A stretch of 64,000 nt of DNA, taken from Gemmatimonadota bacterium (GTDB taxonomy: Bacteria; Gemmatimonadota; Gemmatimonadetes; Gemmatimonadales; Gemmatimonadaceae). The notes under the pieces were generated by a model. It did not search any database and was not told the origin of the DNA. It saw only the letters and a list, made by a program, of their open reading frames with translations. The position numbers were made by a program, and so were the translations under genes. Location: the NCBI GenBank assembly GCA_016714015.1, contig JADJNZ010000007.1:186001-250000 (forward strand), written 5' to 3'. Below are positions 16,992-27,344 of this stretch, piece by piece (position 1 is the first letter of the stretch; each line of letters starts with the position of its first letter).

Positions 16992-17377
16992 CGGTCCGAG
17001 GCGCGTACCGGGTCGATCATCAGATCGACCGCGAGCCAGACCGTGCGCGTGAACGGATAGGTGAGGACGGGCGAGATCACCATCGCCGCCACGGCGACGT
17101 ACTGCACCGCGTCCCATGGCACGTCGGGCCAGACGGCGACCAGCCACCCGAGCAGGCCGAACGCGAAGAGCAGCTCGGCGATGATCAGGTTCACCAGATA
17201 GGCGCCGACGAAGTGCCCCGGCGCGCCGCGGTCGAGGCGCAGCTGGCAACGGCCGCAGCGCGGGGCGATCTGGATCCACCAGCGGAACAGCCCGCCGCCT
17301 CCGCACTCGGGACATCGCAGCGTCAGCGCGCGGCCGAGCCGCTCGGACGACGAAGGGGCGACGGTGGGCGTGACCAT
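16988..17377 (-). CDS. DUF983 family membrane protein
   Basis: 129 residues. The N-terminal cytoplasmic part has a Cys4 zinc-ribbon-like pair, CPECGGGG and CGRCQ; two membrane helices follow (about 55-80 and 88-108), with the DUF983 motif RGAPGHFVGAYLV before the first. The function of this family is unknown; members often sit near cytochrome oxidase or housekeeping genes. Here it is coupled to an M48 protease. A TAGCTT box lies 6 nt before the ATG, possibly a -10 for a leaderless message. Confidence 0.8.
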   Translation of the reverse strand: MVTPTVAPSSSERLGRALTLRCPECGGGGLFRWWIQIAPRCGRCQLRLDRGAPGHFVGAYLVNLIIAELLFAFGLLGWLVAVWPDVPWDAVQYVAVAAMVISPVLTYPFTRTVWLAVDLMIDPVRASDR

Positions 17378-17431
17378 GCTCGCAAGCTACATTCGACGGA
17401 TCGCCGATTGTACCGTGCCTCCCACACCGCC

Positions 17432-18601
17432 ATGCCCGGTCGCCACCACCTTTTCGTCCCTGGCCCGACCAACGTCCCGGACCGCGTCCTGCGCGCCATG
17501 CATCGCGCCCAGGAGGACCATCGGTCGAGCGCCTTCCCCGACCTCACGCACGGGGTGCTGCGCGACCTCAAGCCGGTCTTCGGGACCACCGCCGGCCGGC
17601 CCTTCGTCTTCGCCAGCACTGGCACCGGGATGTGGGAGGCGGCGCTCACGAACACGCTCGCGCCGGGGGACCGCGTGCTGGCGGCACGGTTCGGCCAGTT
17701 CTCGCACCTGTTCATCGACACCGCCGAGCGGTTGGGACTGAAGGTCGACGTGATCGATCTCGAATGGGGCGAGGCGCTCGACCCGTCGCGGGTCGCCGAA
17801 GCGCTCGTCGCCGACGCCGCGCACGCGATCCGCGCGGTGCTCCTCGTCCACAACGAGACCGCGACCGGTGTGACCAACGATGTCGCCGCCGTCCGCGAGG
17901 CGATCGATGACGCGCACCATCCCGCGCTGCTGCTCGTGGACGGGGTGAGTTCGATCGGCTCCCTCGAGTTCCGGTTCGACGAGTGGGGGGTGGACGTCGC
18001 GGTCTGCGGGTCGCAGAAGGGGTTCATGATGCCCGCGGGGCTGGGCATGCTCTGTCTCTCCCCGAAGGCGCTCGCGCGGATCGAGGCGGCGCGATTCCCG
18101 CGCGCGTACTTCGACCTCCGCCCGCAGGTCCTGCACAACGACCAGGGCTATTTCCCGTACACGCCGGCGCTCGCGCACCTGTTCGGGTTGCGGGAGGCGC
18201 TGGACATGATCGCCGAGCAGGGGATGCCGGCGATCGCGTCGCGCCACGCGCGGCTCGGCGAGGGCGTGCGTCGCGCCGTCGCGGCCTGGGGGCTCCGATT
18301 CTGCGCCCGCGACCCGGAGCGCCGCTCGAACACGGTGACGGCGATCGTTGTGCCCGAGGGGAAGGACGCGCGCCACGTGATCGATGCCGCGTACCGCCGA
18401 TGGGACCTGGCGCTCGGCTCCGGCCTCGGTCGCCTCAACGGGAAGGTCTTCCGGCTCGGGCATCTCGGCGATCTCAACGAGGGGATGCTCCTCGGCGCGC
18501 TCGCGCTCACGGAGCTCGCGCTGCACGATGCGGGGGTCGCGGTGCCGTACGGTGCGGGCGTCGCGGCGGCGCAGCGATGGTACCGGGAGTCGATGCCATG
18601 A
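17432..18601 (+). CDS. Serine-glyoxylate / alanine-glyoxylate aminotransferase (class V, PLP)
   Basis: 389 residues. The N-terminus HLFVPGPTNVPDRVLRAM and the ASTGTGMWEAA motif are those of serine-glyoxylate aminotransferases. The PLP lysine is K196 in VCGSQKGFMMPAGL. It would move an amino group from serine (or alanine) to glyoxylate, giving hydroxypyruvate and glycine. Its stop overlaps the ATG of a D-2-hydroxyacid dehydrogenase that could reduce the hydroxypyruvate, so the pair makes a coherent step. Substrate preference between Ser and Ala cannot be decided from sequence alone. Confidence 0.88.
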   Translation: MPGRHHLFVPGPTNVPDRVLRAMHRAQEDHRSSAFPDLTHGVLRDLKPVFGTTAGRPFVFASTGTGMWEAALTNTLAPGDRVLAARFGQFSHLFIDTAERLGLKVDVIDLEWGEALDPSRVAEALVADAAHAIRAVLLVHNETATGVTNDVAAVREAIDDAHHPALLLVDGVSSIGSLEFRFDEWGVDVAVCGSQKGFMMPAGLGMLCLSPKALARIEAARFPRAYFDLRPQVLHNDQGYFPYTPALAHLFGLREALDMIAEQGMPAIASRHARLGEGVRRAVAAWGLRFCARDPERRSNTVTAIVVPEGKDARHVIDAAYRRWDLALGSGLGRLNGKVFRLGHLGDLNEGMLLGALALTELALHDAGVAVPYGAGVAAAQRWYRESMP

Positions 18602-19572
18602 GCGAGCGCAGACCGCGCGTCGGCGTGACCCGCCGGCTTCCGTCGGCCGTCGAGGTCCTCCTGCGCCAGCGGTACGACGTGGTCCAGCACGAGTCCCCCG
18701 GACCGCTCGATGCGATGGCCCTCGTCGCGATGATGCGCGAGGTGGATGCACTGCTGCCGACCGTGACCGACGTCCTCGACGAGGCGGTGATCGGCGCCGG
18801 GCTCGGGCGCTGCTGCATGATCGCCAACTTCGGCGTGGGGGTGAACCACATCGACGTCCGGGCGGCGACGCGGGCTGGGATGACCGTCACCAACACGCCG
18901 GATGTCCTCACCGAGGACACGGCGGATCTCGCGATGGGGCTGATGCTCGCGCTGATGCGCCGGATGGGCGAGGGGGAGCGCGCGGTGCGCGCCGGGACGT
19001 GGACCGGCTGGCATCCCACGCAGTTCCTCGGGCGCCGGCTCTCGGGGAAGACCCTCGGCGTCGTCGGGCTCGGCCGGATCGGTCGTGCCGTCGCCCATCG
19101 CGCCGAACGGGGCTTCGGCATGAAGGTGCTCGCGTGGAGCCGGTCGCGGCGGCGCGGGTCCGAGGCGGGGACGCGGATCGAGCGCGTCAACCGGCTCGAG
19201 CAGCTCCTCGAGGCGAGTGACGTGGTGAGCGTGCACTGTCCGCTCGTCGCCACGACGTTCCACCTCATCGGCAAACCGCAGTTCGCGCAGATGAAGCGCG
19301 AGGCCGTGCTCATCAACACCTCGCGCGGACCGGTCGTCCACGAGTCCGCGCTCGTCGAGGCGCTCGAGACGGAGATGATCGCGGGCGCGGGTCTCGACGT
19401 CTACGAGGAGGAGCCGGCGGTGCATCCCGGTCTCGTCGGACGCGAGAACGTCGTGCTCCTTCCGCACCTCGGCAGCGCGACGGTCGAGAGCCGCCTCGCG
19501 ATGGGGATGCGCGCCATCGAGAACCTCGAGGCGCACTTCGCGGGACGCGACGTGCCGGACCGCGTGAACTGA
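18598..19572 (+). CDS. D-2-hydroxyacid dehydrogenase (glyoxylate/hydroxypyruvate reductase-like)
   Basis: 324 residues, NAD(P)H-dependent. The Rossmann motif is GVVGLGRIGRAVAHR; the catalytic Arg is in NTSRGPVVHE, the Glu in DVYEEEP and the His in LLPHLGSAT. The pattern fits glyoxylate/hydroxypyruvate reductases (GhrB/GyaR). It overlaps the aminotransferase by 4 bp (ATGA), supporting hydroxypyruvate-to-D-glycerate as the natural reaction. Confidence 0.88.
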   Translation: MSERRPRVGVTRRLPSAVEVLLRQRYDVVQHESPGPLDAMALVAMMREVDALLPTVTDVLDEAVIGAGLGRCCMIANFGVGVNHIDVRAATRAGMTVTNTPDVLTEDTADLAMGLMLALMRRMGEGERAVRAGTWTGWHPTQFLGRRLSGKTLGVVGLGRIGRAVAHRAERGFGMKVLAWSRSRRRGSEAGTRIERVNRLEQLLEASDVVSVHCPLVATTFHLIGKPQFAQMKREAVLINTSRGPVVHESALVEALETEMIAGAGLDVYEEEPAVHPGLVGRENVVLLPHLGSATVESRLAMGMRAIENLEAHFAGRDVPDRVN

Positions 19573-19595
19573 CGTCGTTGTCAGGACAATTCGCC

Positions 19596-19625
19596 TTGCT
19601 CGCGCCCGCTCCGGCTCCCTAGCTT
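19596..19625 (+). promoter_or_regulatory. Sigma-70-type promoter of icd
   Basis: TTGCTC (19596-19601), 18 bp, TAGCTT (19620-19625); predicted leader of about 28 nt before icd. Confidence 0.5.
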
Positions 19626-19660
19626 ACGCGCATCGCACTCCCTCCACCCGTGAACCATCC

Positions 19661-20904
<1,244 letters not shown>

Positions 20905-20905
<1 letters not shown>

Positions 20906-22380
20906 TGTCGCTGCAGTTCGACCTGCGCGCCGGGGATCCGGCGCGCGTCGCAACGCCGTTGCTCGTCATCGCGCTCCCGGCCGAGCCGGCGTTCCCTCGC
21001 GCGCTCGCGGCGCTCGACGCGAAGTACGGCGGTTCCCTCTCGCGTGCGGTGCGCCGGAAGGACTTCCAGGGCGGCAAGGACGAGTCGTTGCTGCTGTTCT
21101 CACCGGGCGCCGGACCGGAACGCGTGCTTCTCGTCGGCACCGGCACCGCCGAGTCGGTGAAGGGGCTGACGCGCGCTGCGGCGCTCGCCGGACGCAAAGC
21201 CAACGCGCTCGGGGTGGGCAAGCTCGTGTTCTGGGCGGAAGCGCTCGCTGGTCGCGCGCTCGAGGGTGCCACCGTGGGGTTGTCGCTCGGGGCGTGGGAG
21301 TTCAAGGAACTGCACACGCCGGCGCCGGCCGCGAAACGGCGGAAGACCCTCACCGCGGCGACGCTCTGCGTCGCCAATGTGGCGGCCTCGCGCGCGGCGC
21401 TCGCGGCGGGGGTGGCGGTGGCCGAGGGACAGCGGCTCGCACGGCGGCTCGCGATGCTGCCCGGGAACATCTGCACGCCCGACTACCTCGCGCGCACCGC
21501 GCGCGACCTGGGCAAGCGGCACAAGCTGCCCGTGAAGGTGTTCGGGCGGCGCGAGATGGCGCGCATGAAGATGGGCTCCTTTCTCGCGGTCGCGCAGGGC
21601 ACGGTGCAGGACCCGAAGCTGATCGTGCTGGAGTACAAGGGCGGCCGCCGCGGCGAGGCGCCCATCGCGCTCGTCGGCAAGGGCCTCTGCTTCGATTCGG
21701 GCGGCATCTCCATCAAGCCGGCCCCGGGAATGGAGACGATGAAGTTCGACATGTGCGGGGCGGCAGGCGTCCTCGGTGCCATCGAGGCGATCGCGCGCCT
21801 CAAGCTCAAGGTCAACGTCGTCGGGCTCATCGGGTCCACCACCAACATGCTCGGCGGCGAGGCGATGAAGCCGGGTGACGTGGTGAAGGCGATGAACGGC
21901 AAGTCGATCGAGATCCAGAACACCGACGCCGAGGGACGGCTCGTCCTCGCGGACGTGCTCTGCTATGCGCAGAAGTACAAGCCGCAGGCCGTGGTCGACG
22001 CCGCGACGCTCACCGGGGCCTGCGTCGTCGCGCTCGGCAACAGCACCGTCGGCGTGATGGGGAACGACCAGGCGGTGATCGACGAGGTGCTCGCGGCCGG
22101 CACGCGCGGCGGCGAGGTGGGATGGCAACTCCCGATGTTCGAGGAGTACAAGGAACTCATCAAGTCCGATGTCGCCGACATGCGGAACATCGGAGGCCGC
22201 GGGGCGGGGACGATCACCGCCGCGCTCTTCCTGGCCGAGTTCGCCGAGGGGATGCCGTGGGTGCACCTGGATGTGGCGGGGACCGCGTACAGCGAGACCG
22301 ATCTCGTCGTGATGCCGAAGGGACCGACCGGCACGCCGGTCCGCACCTTCGTGGAGTTCGTGCGCGGGAGAGCGCGCTGA
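20905..22380 (+). CDS. pepA: Leucyl aminopeptidase (M17 family)
   Basis: 491 residues. The N-terminal macro-like domain (to about 165) is followed by the M17 catalytic domain with GKGLCFDSGGISIKP, KFDMCGAAGVLG, and the hallmark NTDAEGRLVLADVL. It binds two metals and removes N-terminal residues from peptides in the cytoplasm as a hexamer. The length matches PepA (about 500). It is coupled to icd upstream and to a TonB-plug protein gene that overlaps its stop. Confidence 0.95.
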
Positions 22381-24197
22381 TCCTCCGGCTCGTCCTCGGG
22401 GCGGCGCTCCTGGCCGCCCCGCTCCGGGCGCAACGGCCGGGGCGCGACACCACGCGCGTGCCGGCGGTGCCGCCGACCGCGCCGACCGGGCTTCCGACCA
22501 CCGTCCCCGTGTCCGTCGCGCCGGACACCGCGGCCGCGCGCGACACGGTCCCCAAGGACACCGTGAAGGCCCCGATCGCGGTGGCGATGCGGCCCGCGCT
22601 CCCCGAGATCCGCGGTCGGCGCACCATCTGGGACCGCGACGCGATCTTCGCGAGCGGGGCGTTCACGCTCCCCGAACTGCTCGCCCAAGTGCCCGGCGTC
22701 ACGGTGTTCAACGCGGGGTTCATCGCTGCACCGACGGCGACGGCCTGGTATGGCCAGCCCGGCCGCGTGCGCGTCTTCCTCGACGGCGTGGAGCTCGACG
22801 CCATCGACCTCCGCGAGGGGAACGTGCGTGACCTCGCGGTGATCCAGCTCTGGCCGCTCGAGGAGGTCGCCGTGGAGCGCGCGGCGGGCGAGCTCCGCGT
22901 CTTCCTGCGGTCGTGGCGCGTGCGACTCACGACGGCGCAGACGCGCACCGACATCACCACGGGCTCCGAACAGACCAATCTCTACCGCGGGTTCTACGGC
23001 AAGCGGATGGAATCCGGCGGCGTGCTCCAACTCGCGGCGCAGCAGTACTCCACGACCAGCGTGCGCACCGCGGGCGATGGGGATGCCCTCGCCGCGTTCG
23101 GGCGCGTGGGCGTGGCGCGTGGGCGGTTGACCGTGGATGCCGTGGGCACGCGCTTCGGCCGCAACCGGGCGCCGACCTTCCGGAACGTCATCAGCGGGAC
23201 CCTCGACAACGACGCCATCGGCGCGTTCGAAGGGACCGACGCGGTGGGGTACGTGCGGGCCGCGTGGGGTGATGCGGACAGCACGGGCTTCTGGGCGCAG
23301 GCGATCTGGGCAGGGCAGATCCAGGAACAGAGTGGCGACTCCGCGGTGGGGGGCGACACGATCCGCTCGGTGACGCAGTACGTCGCGACGGCGGGCTTCA
23401 CACGGTGGGGCGCGCGGCTGTCGGCCACGGCGCGCTATCGCGTGCATGGCGGTGCCGCCGCACGCCTCGCCCCGAGCGTGCGCGGATCGTGGGAGCGGGA
23501 CTGGTTCGCCGTCAGCGGGAGCGCCGAGGCCGGCGGACCCGATTCCACGCGCCGGCTCGACGCGATCGCCACCGTGACGCCCTTCTCCTGGCTCCAGTTC
23601 CTCGTCGCGCACTCCAGTCACACGCCGGACGCCTTCCCGGGATCGGTCGGGCGCGAGACGTCGCGCGCCGAGGCCGCGGTGCGCCTCTATGGGCGCTGGT
23701 TGAGCGTGGGCGCGGTCCAGCGTTCCGCGGGCACCATGCTGGGCATGCGCGTGTTCGACACGCTCTACGTGGACACGACGGTCGCCAACACCACGGGCCT
23801 CGAGGCGAGCCTCTCCGGTCGCGTCTGGGGGCCGTTCTCGTTCGAATGGCGTGGCGTCCGGTGGGCGAGCGCGCTCCCGTACACGCCGGACGTCGAGTCG
23901 CACGCCGAACTGCGGGCCACGCCGAACCTCCTCAAGAAGTTCCCCCGCGGCACGTTCGAGGTCACCGCCGGGTTCATCCACGACTACCGGGGCGGCTACA
24001 TCGCGCCGGTGGGGGCGACGCTCCAGCAGACGCAGGGCGCGTCGTACGTGGGGGGCTTCCTCGAGATGCGAATCGGGACCGCGCGGATCTTCTGGTACAA
24101 CCGGAACATGACGGGGAAGATCTACGAGTCCGTGCCGGGGTACTTGGCTCCACGGCTGGTGCAGCTGTACGGCCTGCGTTGGGAGTTCTGGAACTAG
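22377..24197 (+). CDS. TonB-receptor plug-domain outer-membrane protein (probable CTG start)
   Basis: About 606 residues. A signal peptide (ILRLVLGAALLAAPLRAQ) lies directly after the pepA stop, but the frame has no ATG, GTG or TTG there. A CTG at 22377, overlapping the TGA (CTGA) and preceded by GGGAG at 6 nt, is the best start. A Pro/Thr-rich linker leads to a plug-like domain (about 75-165; FTLPELLAQVPGVTVFNAG, GRVRVFLDGVELDA). The rest is beta-strand-rich and ends in the aromatic terminus RWEFWN of a barrel. The barrel part is shorter than in full siderophore receptors, so the function is uncertain. Confidence 0.72.
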   Translation: MILRLVLGAALLAAPLRAQRPGRDTTRVPAVPPTAPTGLPTTVPVSVAPDTAAARDTVPKDTVKAPIAVAMRPALPEIRGRRTIWDRDAIFASGAFTLPELLAQVPGVTVFNAGFIAAPTATAWYGQPGRVRVFLDGVELDAIDLREGNVRDLAVIQLWPLEEVAVERAAGELRVFLRSWRVRLTTAQTRTDITTGSEQTNLYRGFYGKRMESGGVLQLAAQQYSTTSVRTAGDGDALAAFGRVGVARGRLTVDAVGTRFGRNRAPTFRNVISGTLDNDAIGAFEGTDAVGYVRAAWGDADSTGFWAQAIWAGQIQEQSGDSAVGGDTIRSVTQYVATAGFTRWGARLSATARYRVHGGAAARLAPSVRGSWERDWFAVSGSAEAGGPDSTRRLDAIATVTPFSWLQFLVAHSSHTPDAFPGSVGRETSRAEAAVRLYGRWLSVGAVQRSAGTMLGMRVFDTLYVDTTVANTTGLEASLSGRVWGPFSFEWRGVRWASALPYTPDVESHAELRATPNLLKKFPRGTFEVTAGFIHDYRGGYIAPVGATLQQTQGASYVGGFLEMRIGTARIFWYNRNMTGKIYESVPGYLAPRLVQLYGLRWEFWN

Positions 24198-24206
24198 GTC
24201 GTCTGC

Positions 24207-24235
24207 TTGCCCAAGTCGTGGAGCCAGCGTAACTT
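24207..24235 (+). promoter_or_regulatory. Sigma-70-type promoter of the yicC-gmk operon
   Basis: TTGCCC (24207-24212), 17 bp, TAACTT (24230-24235), 11 bp before the ATG, so the leader is very short. Confidence 0.6.
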
Positions 24236-24246
24236 ATCCCGCTCTC

Positions 24247-25128
24247 ATGATCCGTAGCATGACCGGGTTCGGAGCGGCCGAGGGGCCCGTCGGCAGCACA
24301 CGCGTCAGCGTGGAGCTTCGCTCCGTCAATCACCGTTTCTTCAATCCCTCCCTCAAGCTCCCCACCGCGCTCTCGCAGTGGGAGGGTGAGGTCCGCGAGG
24401 CGTTGCGCCAGCGGATCGCGCGCGGGCACCTGACCGTCTTCGCGCGCCTCGAGCGGGCCGAGGACCAGCTCGCCGTCGTCGACGAGGAGCGCTTCCGCGC
24501 CTATGCCGCGGAGCTCAAGCGCCTCCAACAGGCCCACGGGCTCGGCGGCGAGATCGACGTGAGCGCGGTCCTGCGCATGCCGGACGTGATGCGCATGGGA
24601 CGCGAGGACGACGCGCTCGGCGACGGCACGGCCGCCGAGCTGCTGGTGGTGGTGGACGCCGCCGCCAAGGCGCTGCAGGTGATGCGCGAGCAGGAAGGTG
24701 CGCGACTCGCCGGCTTCATCGCCGAGCGGTTGAGCCTGATCGAGGCAGCGGTCGGCCGATTGGCGGCCCGCGCGCCCGAGCGGACGGAGATGCAGCGGAC
24801 CCGGCTGCGCGAGAACGTCGAGAAGCTCGCGGGCGGCATCGCGGTCGATCCGCAGCGGCTGGCCATGGAGATCGCGATCCTCGCCGACAAGCTCGACGTG
24901 GGCGAGGAACTCGACCGGTTCACCGCGCACATCGCGGCCTTCCGCGATGCGCTCGCCGCGAAGGATGCCGAGCCGGTCGGCAAGCGCCTCGGCTTCCTCC
25001 TGCAGGAGATGCTGCGCGAAGCGAACACCACCGGGAGCAAGGCGAACGACGCCCCCATGCTGCAGGACGTGGTGGCGATCAAGGAGGAACTCGAGCGGAT
25101 CCGCGAGCAAGTGGAGAACCTCGAGTGA
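24247..25128 (+). CDS. YicC family endoribonuclease
   Basis: 293 residues, the usual length. The N-terminus MIRSMTGFGAAEG is the family hallmark and the C-terminal DUF1732 part ends TGSKANDAPMLQDVVAIKEELERIREQVENLE. YicC proteins are hexameric endoribonucleases involved in RNA turnover. The gene is followed with a 4-bp overlap by gmk, a widely kept order (yicC-gmk-rpoZ-coaBC). Confidence 0.93.
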   Translation: MIRSMTGFGAAEGPVGSTRVSVELRSVNHRFFNPSLKLPTALSQWEGEVREALRQRIARGHLTVFARLERAEDQLAVVDEERFRAYAAELKRLQQAHGLGGEIDVSAVLRMPDVMRMGREDDALGDGTAAELLVVVDAAAKALQVMREQEGARLAGFIAERLSLIEAAVGRLAARAPERTEMQRTRLRENVEKLAGGIAVDPQRLAMEIAILADKLDVGEELDRFTAHIAAFRDALAAKDAEPVGKRLGFLLQEMLREANTTGSKANDAPMLQDVVAIKEELERIREQVENLE

Positions 25129-25781
25129 GCGCGGGTCCGTTCCCCATCGTGATGTCGGCACCGTCGGGCGGGGGCAAGACCACCATCGCGCGGCTGCTGC
25201 TGGAGCGGCGGACGGATGTGGGCTACTCGGTCTCGTGCACCACGCGCACCCCCCGCCCAGGGGAGGTGGACGGCGTGGATTACCACTTCCTCTCGCGGCA
25301 CGACTTCGACGTGAAGGCCGCGCATGGGGAGTTCGCCGAATGGGCCGAGGTGCACGGGAACCGATACGGGACCCTCCGGAGCGCCGTCCGCGACGTGATG
25401 GCGGGCGGGAAGCACGTGATGCTCGACATCGACGTGCAAGGGGCGCGGCAGGTGACCGCCGCGTTCCCGGAGGCCCTCACGGTGTTCATCATCCCGCCGA
25501 GCGTCGAGGTGCTGGTCAGCCGCCTGATGGGGCGGAAGTCCGAGAGCGCCGAGGCCCTGGCGCTGCGACTCCGGAACGCCCGGACGGAGCTGCTCGAGGC
25601 CGAGCGGTACCAGTACGTGGTGGTCAACGACCAGCTGGAGCACGCTGTCCAGGAGGTCCACCGCATCATCGACGAGGAGTCGGTCCGGCGGGAGCGGCTG
25701 CCGGCGCTCGGGGAAGACGTGGAGCGGCTGATCGCCCACCTCGTGGACGGGCTGCAGACGAGGGGGCAGGAAGGAGGCTGA
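25125..25781 (+). CDS. gmk: Guanylate kinase
   Basis: 218 residues from GTG 25125 (overlaps the yicC stop, GTGA). Converts GMP to GDP with ATP. P-loop APSGGGKTT (6-14 region), GMP-binding SVSCTTRTPRPGEVDGVDYHF, and IDVQGARQV are family motifs. The length matches E. coli Gmk (207). Confidence 0.95.
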   Translation: MSAGPFPIVMSAPSGGGKTTIARLLLERRTDVGYSVSCTTRTPRPGEVDGVDYHFLSRHDFDVKAAHGEFAEWAEVHGNRYGTLRSAVRDVMAGGKHVMLDIDVQGARQVTAAFPEALTVFIIPPSVEVLVSRLMGRKSESAEALALRLRNARTELLEAERYQYVVVNDQLEHAVQEVHRIIDEESVRRERLPALGEDVERLIAHLVDGLQTRGQEGG

Positions 25782-25898
25782 AGGGGGTAGGGACTGGGGG
25801 TGCAAGGTGCTAGGTTTAGCGTAAGGTTTCGCCGTAGTCAGGAATCCGGGGGAGGGCGTTCTGCCTTCCGCCGTCTGCCATCCGCCATCGGGGTTCTC
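25782..25898. other. gmk-rpoZ intergenic stretch with short CTGCC/TCCGCC repeats
   Basis: 117 bp without a supported gene. It holds degenerate direct repeats of the type CTGCCTTCCGCCGTCTGCCA at about 25860-25890. No clear promoter or terminator is seen. Confidence 0.4.
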
Positions 25899-26114
25899 AT
25901 GCAGGTCTTCACGCCGTCCGAAGTCACCAAGCACGCGACCAACAAGTACCTCTCGGTGCTGGTGGCCGCGAAGTACGCCCGTGTGTTGAACGAGTTCCCG
26001 CGCGACCGCTCGAAGTCGGGCGAGAAGAAGCTCACGACCCGCGCGCTCGAGGACCTCTCCGGGGGCGACATCGAGTACCGCGTGGTCCCGCGCCGCCGCC
26101 CCAAGGGCGAGTAA
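25899..26114 (+). CDS. rpoZ: RNA polymerase omega subunit
   Basis: 71 residues from ATG 25899. The KYLSVLVAAKYARVLNEFP segment aligns with the omega signature (conserved A-x-x-A-R), followed by KKLTTRALEDLSGGDIEY. Omega helps fold and assemble the beta' subunit. The gmk-rpoZ-coaBC order supports the call. The frame is open further upstream to 25800, but that extension is low-complexity and not homologue-like. Confidence 0.9.
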   Translation: MQVFTPSEVTKHATNKYLSVLVAAKYARVLNEFPRDRSKSGEKKLTTRALEDLSGGDIEYRVVPRRRPKGE

Positions 26115-26138
26115 CCTCGGCCGGCGCGGAGGTCCTCC

Positions 26139-27344
26139 GTGCGGCCCTTTGACGGGCGGCGGATCCTCCTCGGCGTGACCGGGGGGATCGCCAGCTACAA
26201 GTCGGCCTGGCTCGCTCGCCTGCTCACGCAGGCCGGCGCCCAGGTCGATGTCGTCTTGACGCGTTCGGCCCGCGAGTTCATCGGCGCGGTGACGTTCGAG
26301 GCGCTCACCGGGCGGCCGGTGCGCAGCGTCCTCATCGGCGACGGGCATGCCCTCGACCACATCACGCTCGCCAAGAGCGCCGAGCTGGTGATCGTCGCGC
26401 CCGCGACGGCGGACTTCCTCGCCCGCGTGGCCCACGGACACGCCGACGAACTGCTCTCGGCCTGCCTCCTCGCCACCGAGGCCCCGGTGCTGCTCGCGCC
26501 GGCGATGAACGACAAGATGTGGGCGGCCGCCGCGGTGCAGGCCAACTGCGCGACGCTCCGCGCGCAGGGGAAGGTCATCATCGATCCCGGCATCGGCCCG
26601 CTCGCGTCGCCGGACGAGGGCGCCGGGCAGGGCCGCATGCAGGAGCCCGAGACGATCGTCGCGCATGCGGCGCGCCTCCTGGAGACCCGCGGCAAGCTGT
26701 ACGGCAAGCGCGTCGTGGTGACGGCCGGCCCCACGCGGGAGCCCCTCGATCCGGTGCGGTTCCTCTCGAACCATTCCACCGGCAAGATGGGCGTGGCGCT
26801 CGCCTCGGCCGCCTGGCGCCGCGGCGCCGAGGTCATCGTCGTCCACGGTCCGATGAGCGCCAGGCTGCCCGCCGACGGGATCTGCTCAAAGGCGGTCGAG
26901 ACCACCGACGAGATGGCGGCCGCCCTTCGCGCCGAACTGCCGGACGCCGATGTCCTGATCATGGCGGCGGCACCGGCCGACTTCCGCCCGGCGCAGGTCG
27001 CGGGCGCGAAGATCAAGAAGCGCGGCAATGCGCCCGATCCGATCGTGCTCGCCGAGAATCCCGACATCCTCGCGACCACCCGCGATGCACGGAAGCCGGG
27101 GATGCTCGCGGTCGGCTTCGCGCTCGAGACCGATGACCTGCTCGAGAATGCGGCGCGGAAGATCGAGAAGAAGGGCCTCGACCTCATCGTCGCCAACTCG
27201 GTGCGGGAGGCGGGCGCCGGCTTCGGCTACGACACCAACCGCGTGACGATCCTCTCGAAGGACGGCACGGCTGAGGCGAGCGAGCTGCGACCGAAGAGCG
27301 AGATCGCCGACCTCATCTTGGACCGGATCGAGGCGTTGCTGTGA
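26139..27344 (+). CDS. coaBC: Bifunctional phosphopantothenoylcysteine decarboxylase / phosphopantothenate-cysteine ligase
   Basis: 401 residues from GTG 26139, with GGAGG about 7 nt upstream. The N-terminal CoaC flavoprotein half (about 1-185) has GVTGGIASYKSAWL and the PAMNDKMW motif. The C-terminal CoaB half begins VVVTAGPTREPLDPVRFLSNHSTGKMG and includes KIKKRGN and ENPDIL. It makes 4'-phosphopantetheine from phosphopantothenate and cysteine in CoA synthesis. The GTG of the next gene overlaps its stop. Confidence 0.95.
   Translation: MRPFDGRRILLGVTGGIASYKSAWLARLLTQAGAQVDVVLTRSAREFIGAVTFEALTGRPVRSVLIGDGHALDHITLAKSAELVIVAPATADFLARVAHGHADELLSACLLATEAPVLLAPAMNDKMWAAAAVQANCATLRAQGKVIIDPGIGPLASPDEGAGQGRMQEPETIVAHAARLLETRGKLYGKRVVVTAGPTREPLDPVRFLSNHSTGKMGVALASAAWRRGAEVIVVHGPMSARLPADGICSKAVETTDEMAAALRAELPDADVLIMAAAPADFRPAQVAGAKIKKRGNAPDPIVLAENPDILATTRDARKPGMLAVGFALETDDLLENAARKIEKKGLDLIVANSVREAGAGFGYDTNRVTILSKDGTAEASELRPKSEIADLILDRIEALL

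Noticed and set aside
19570..19590. CTGAC/GTCAG hairpin after the hydroxyacid dehydrogenase as terminator
   Set aside because: Only 5 bp of stem and no T-run.
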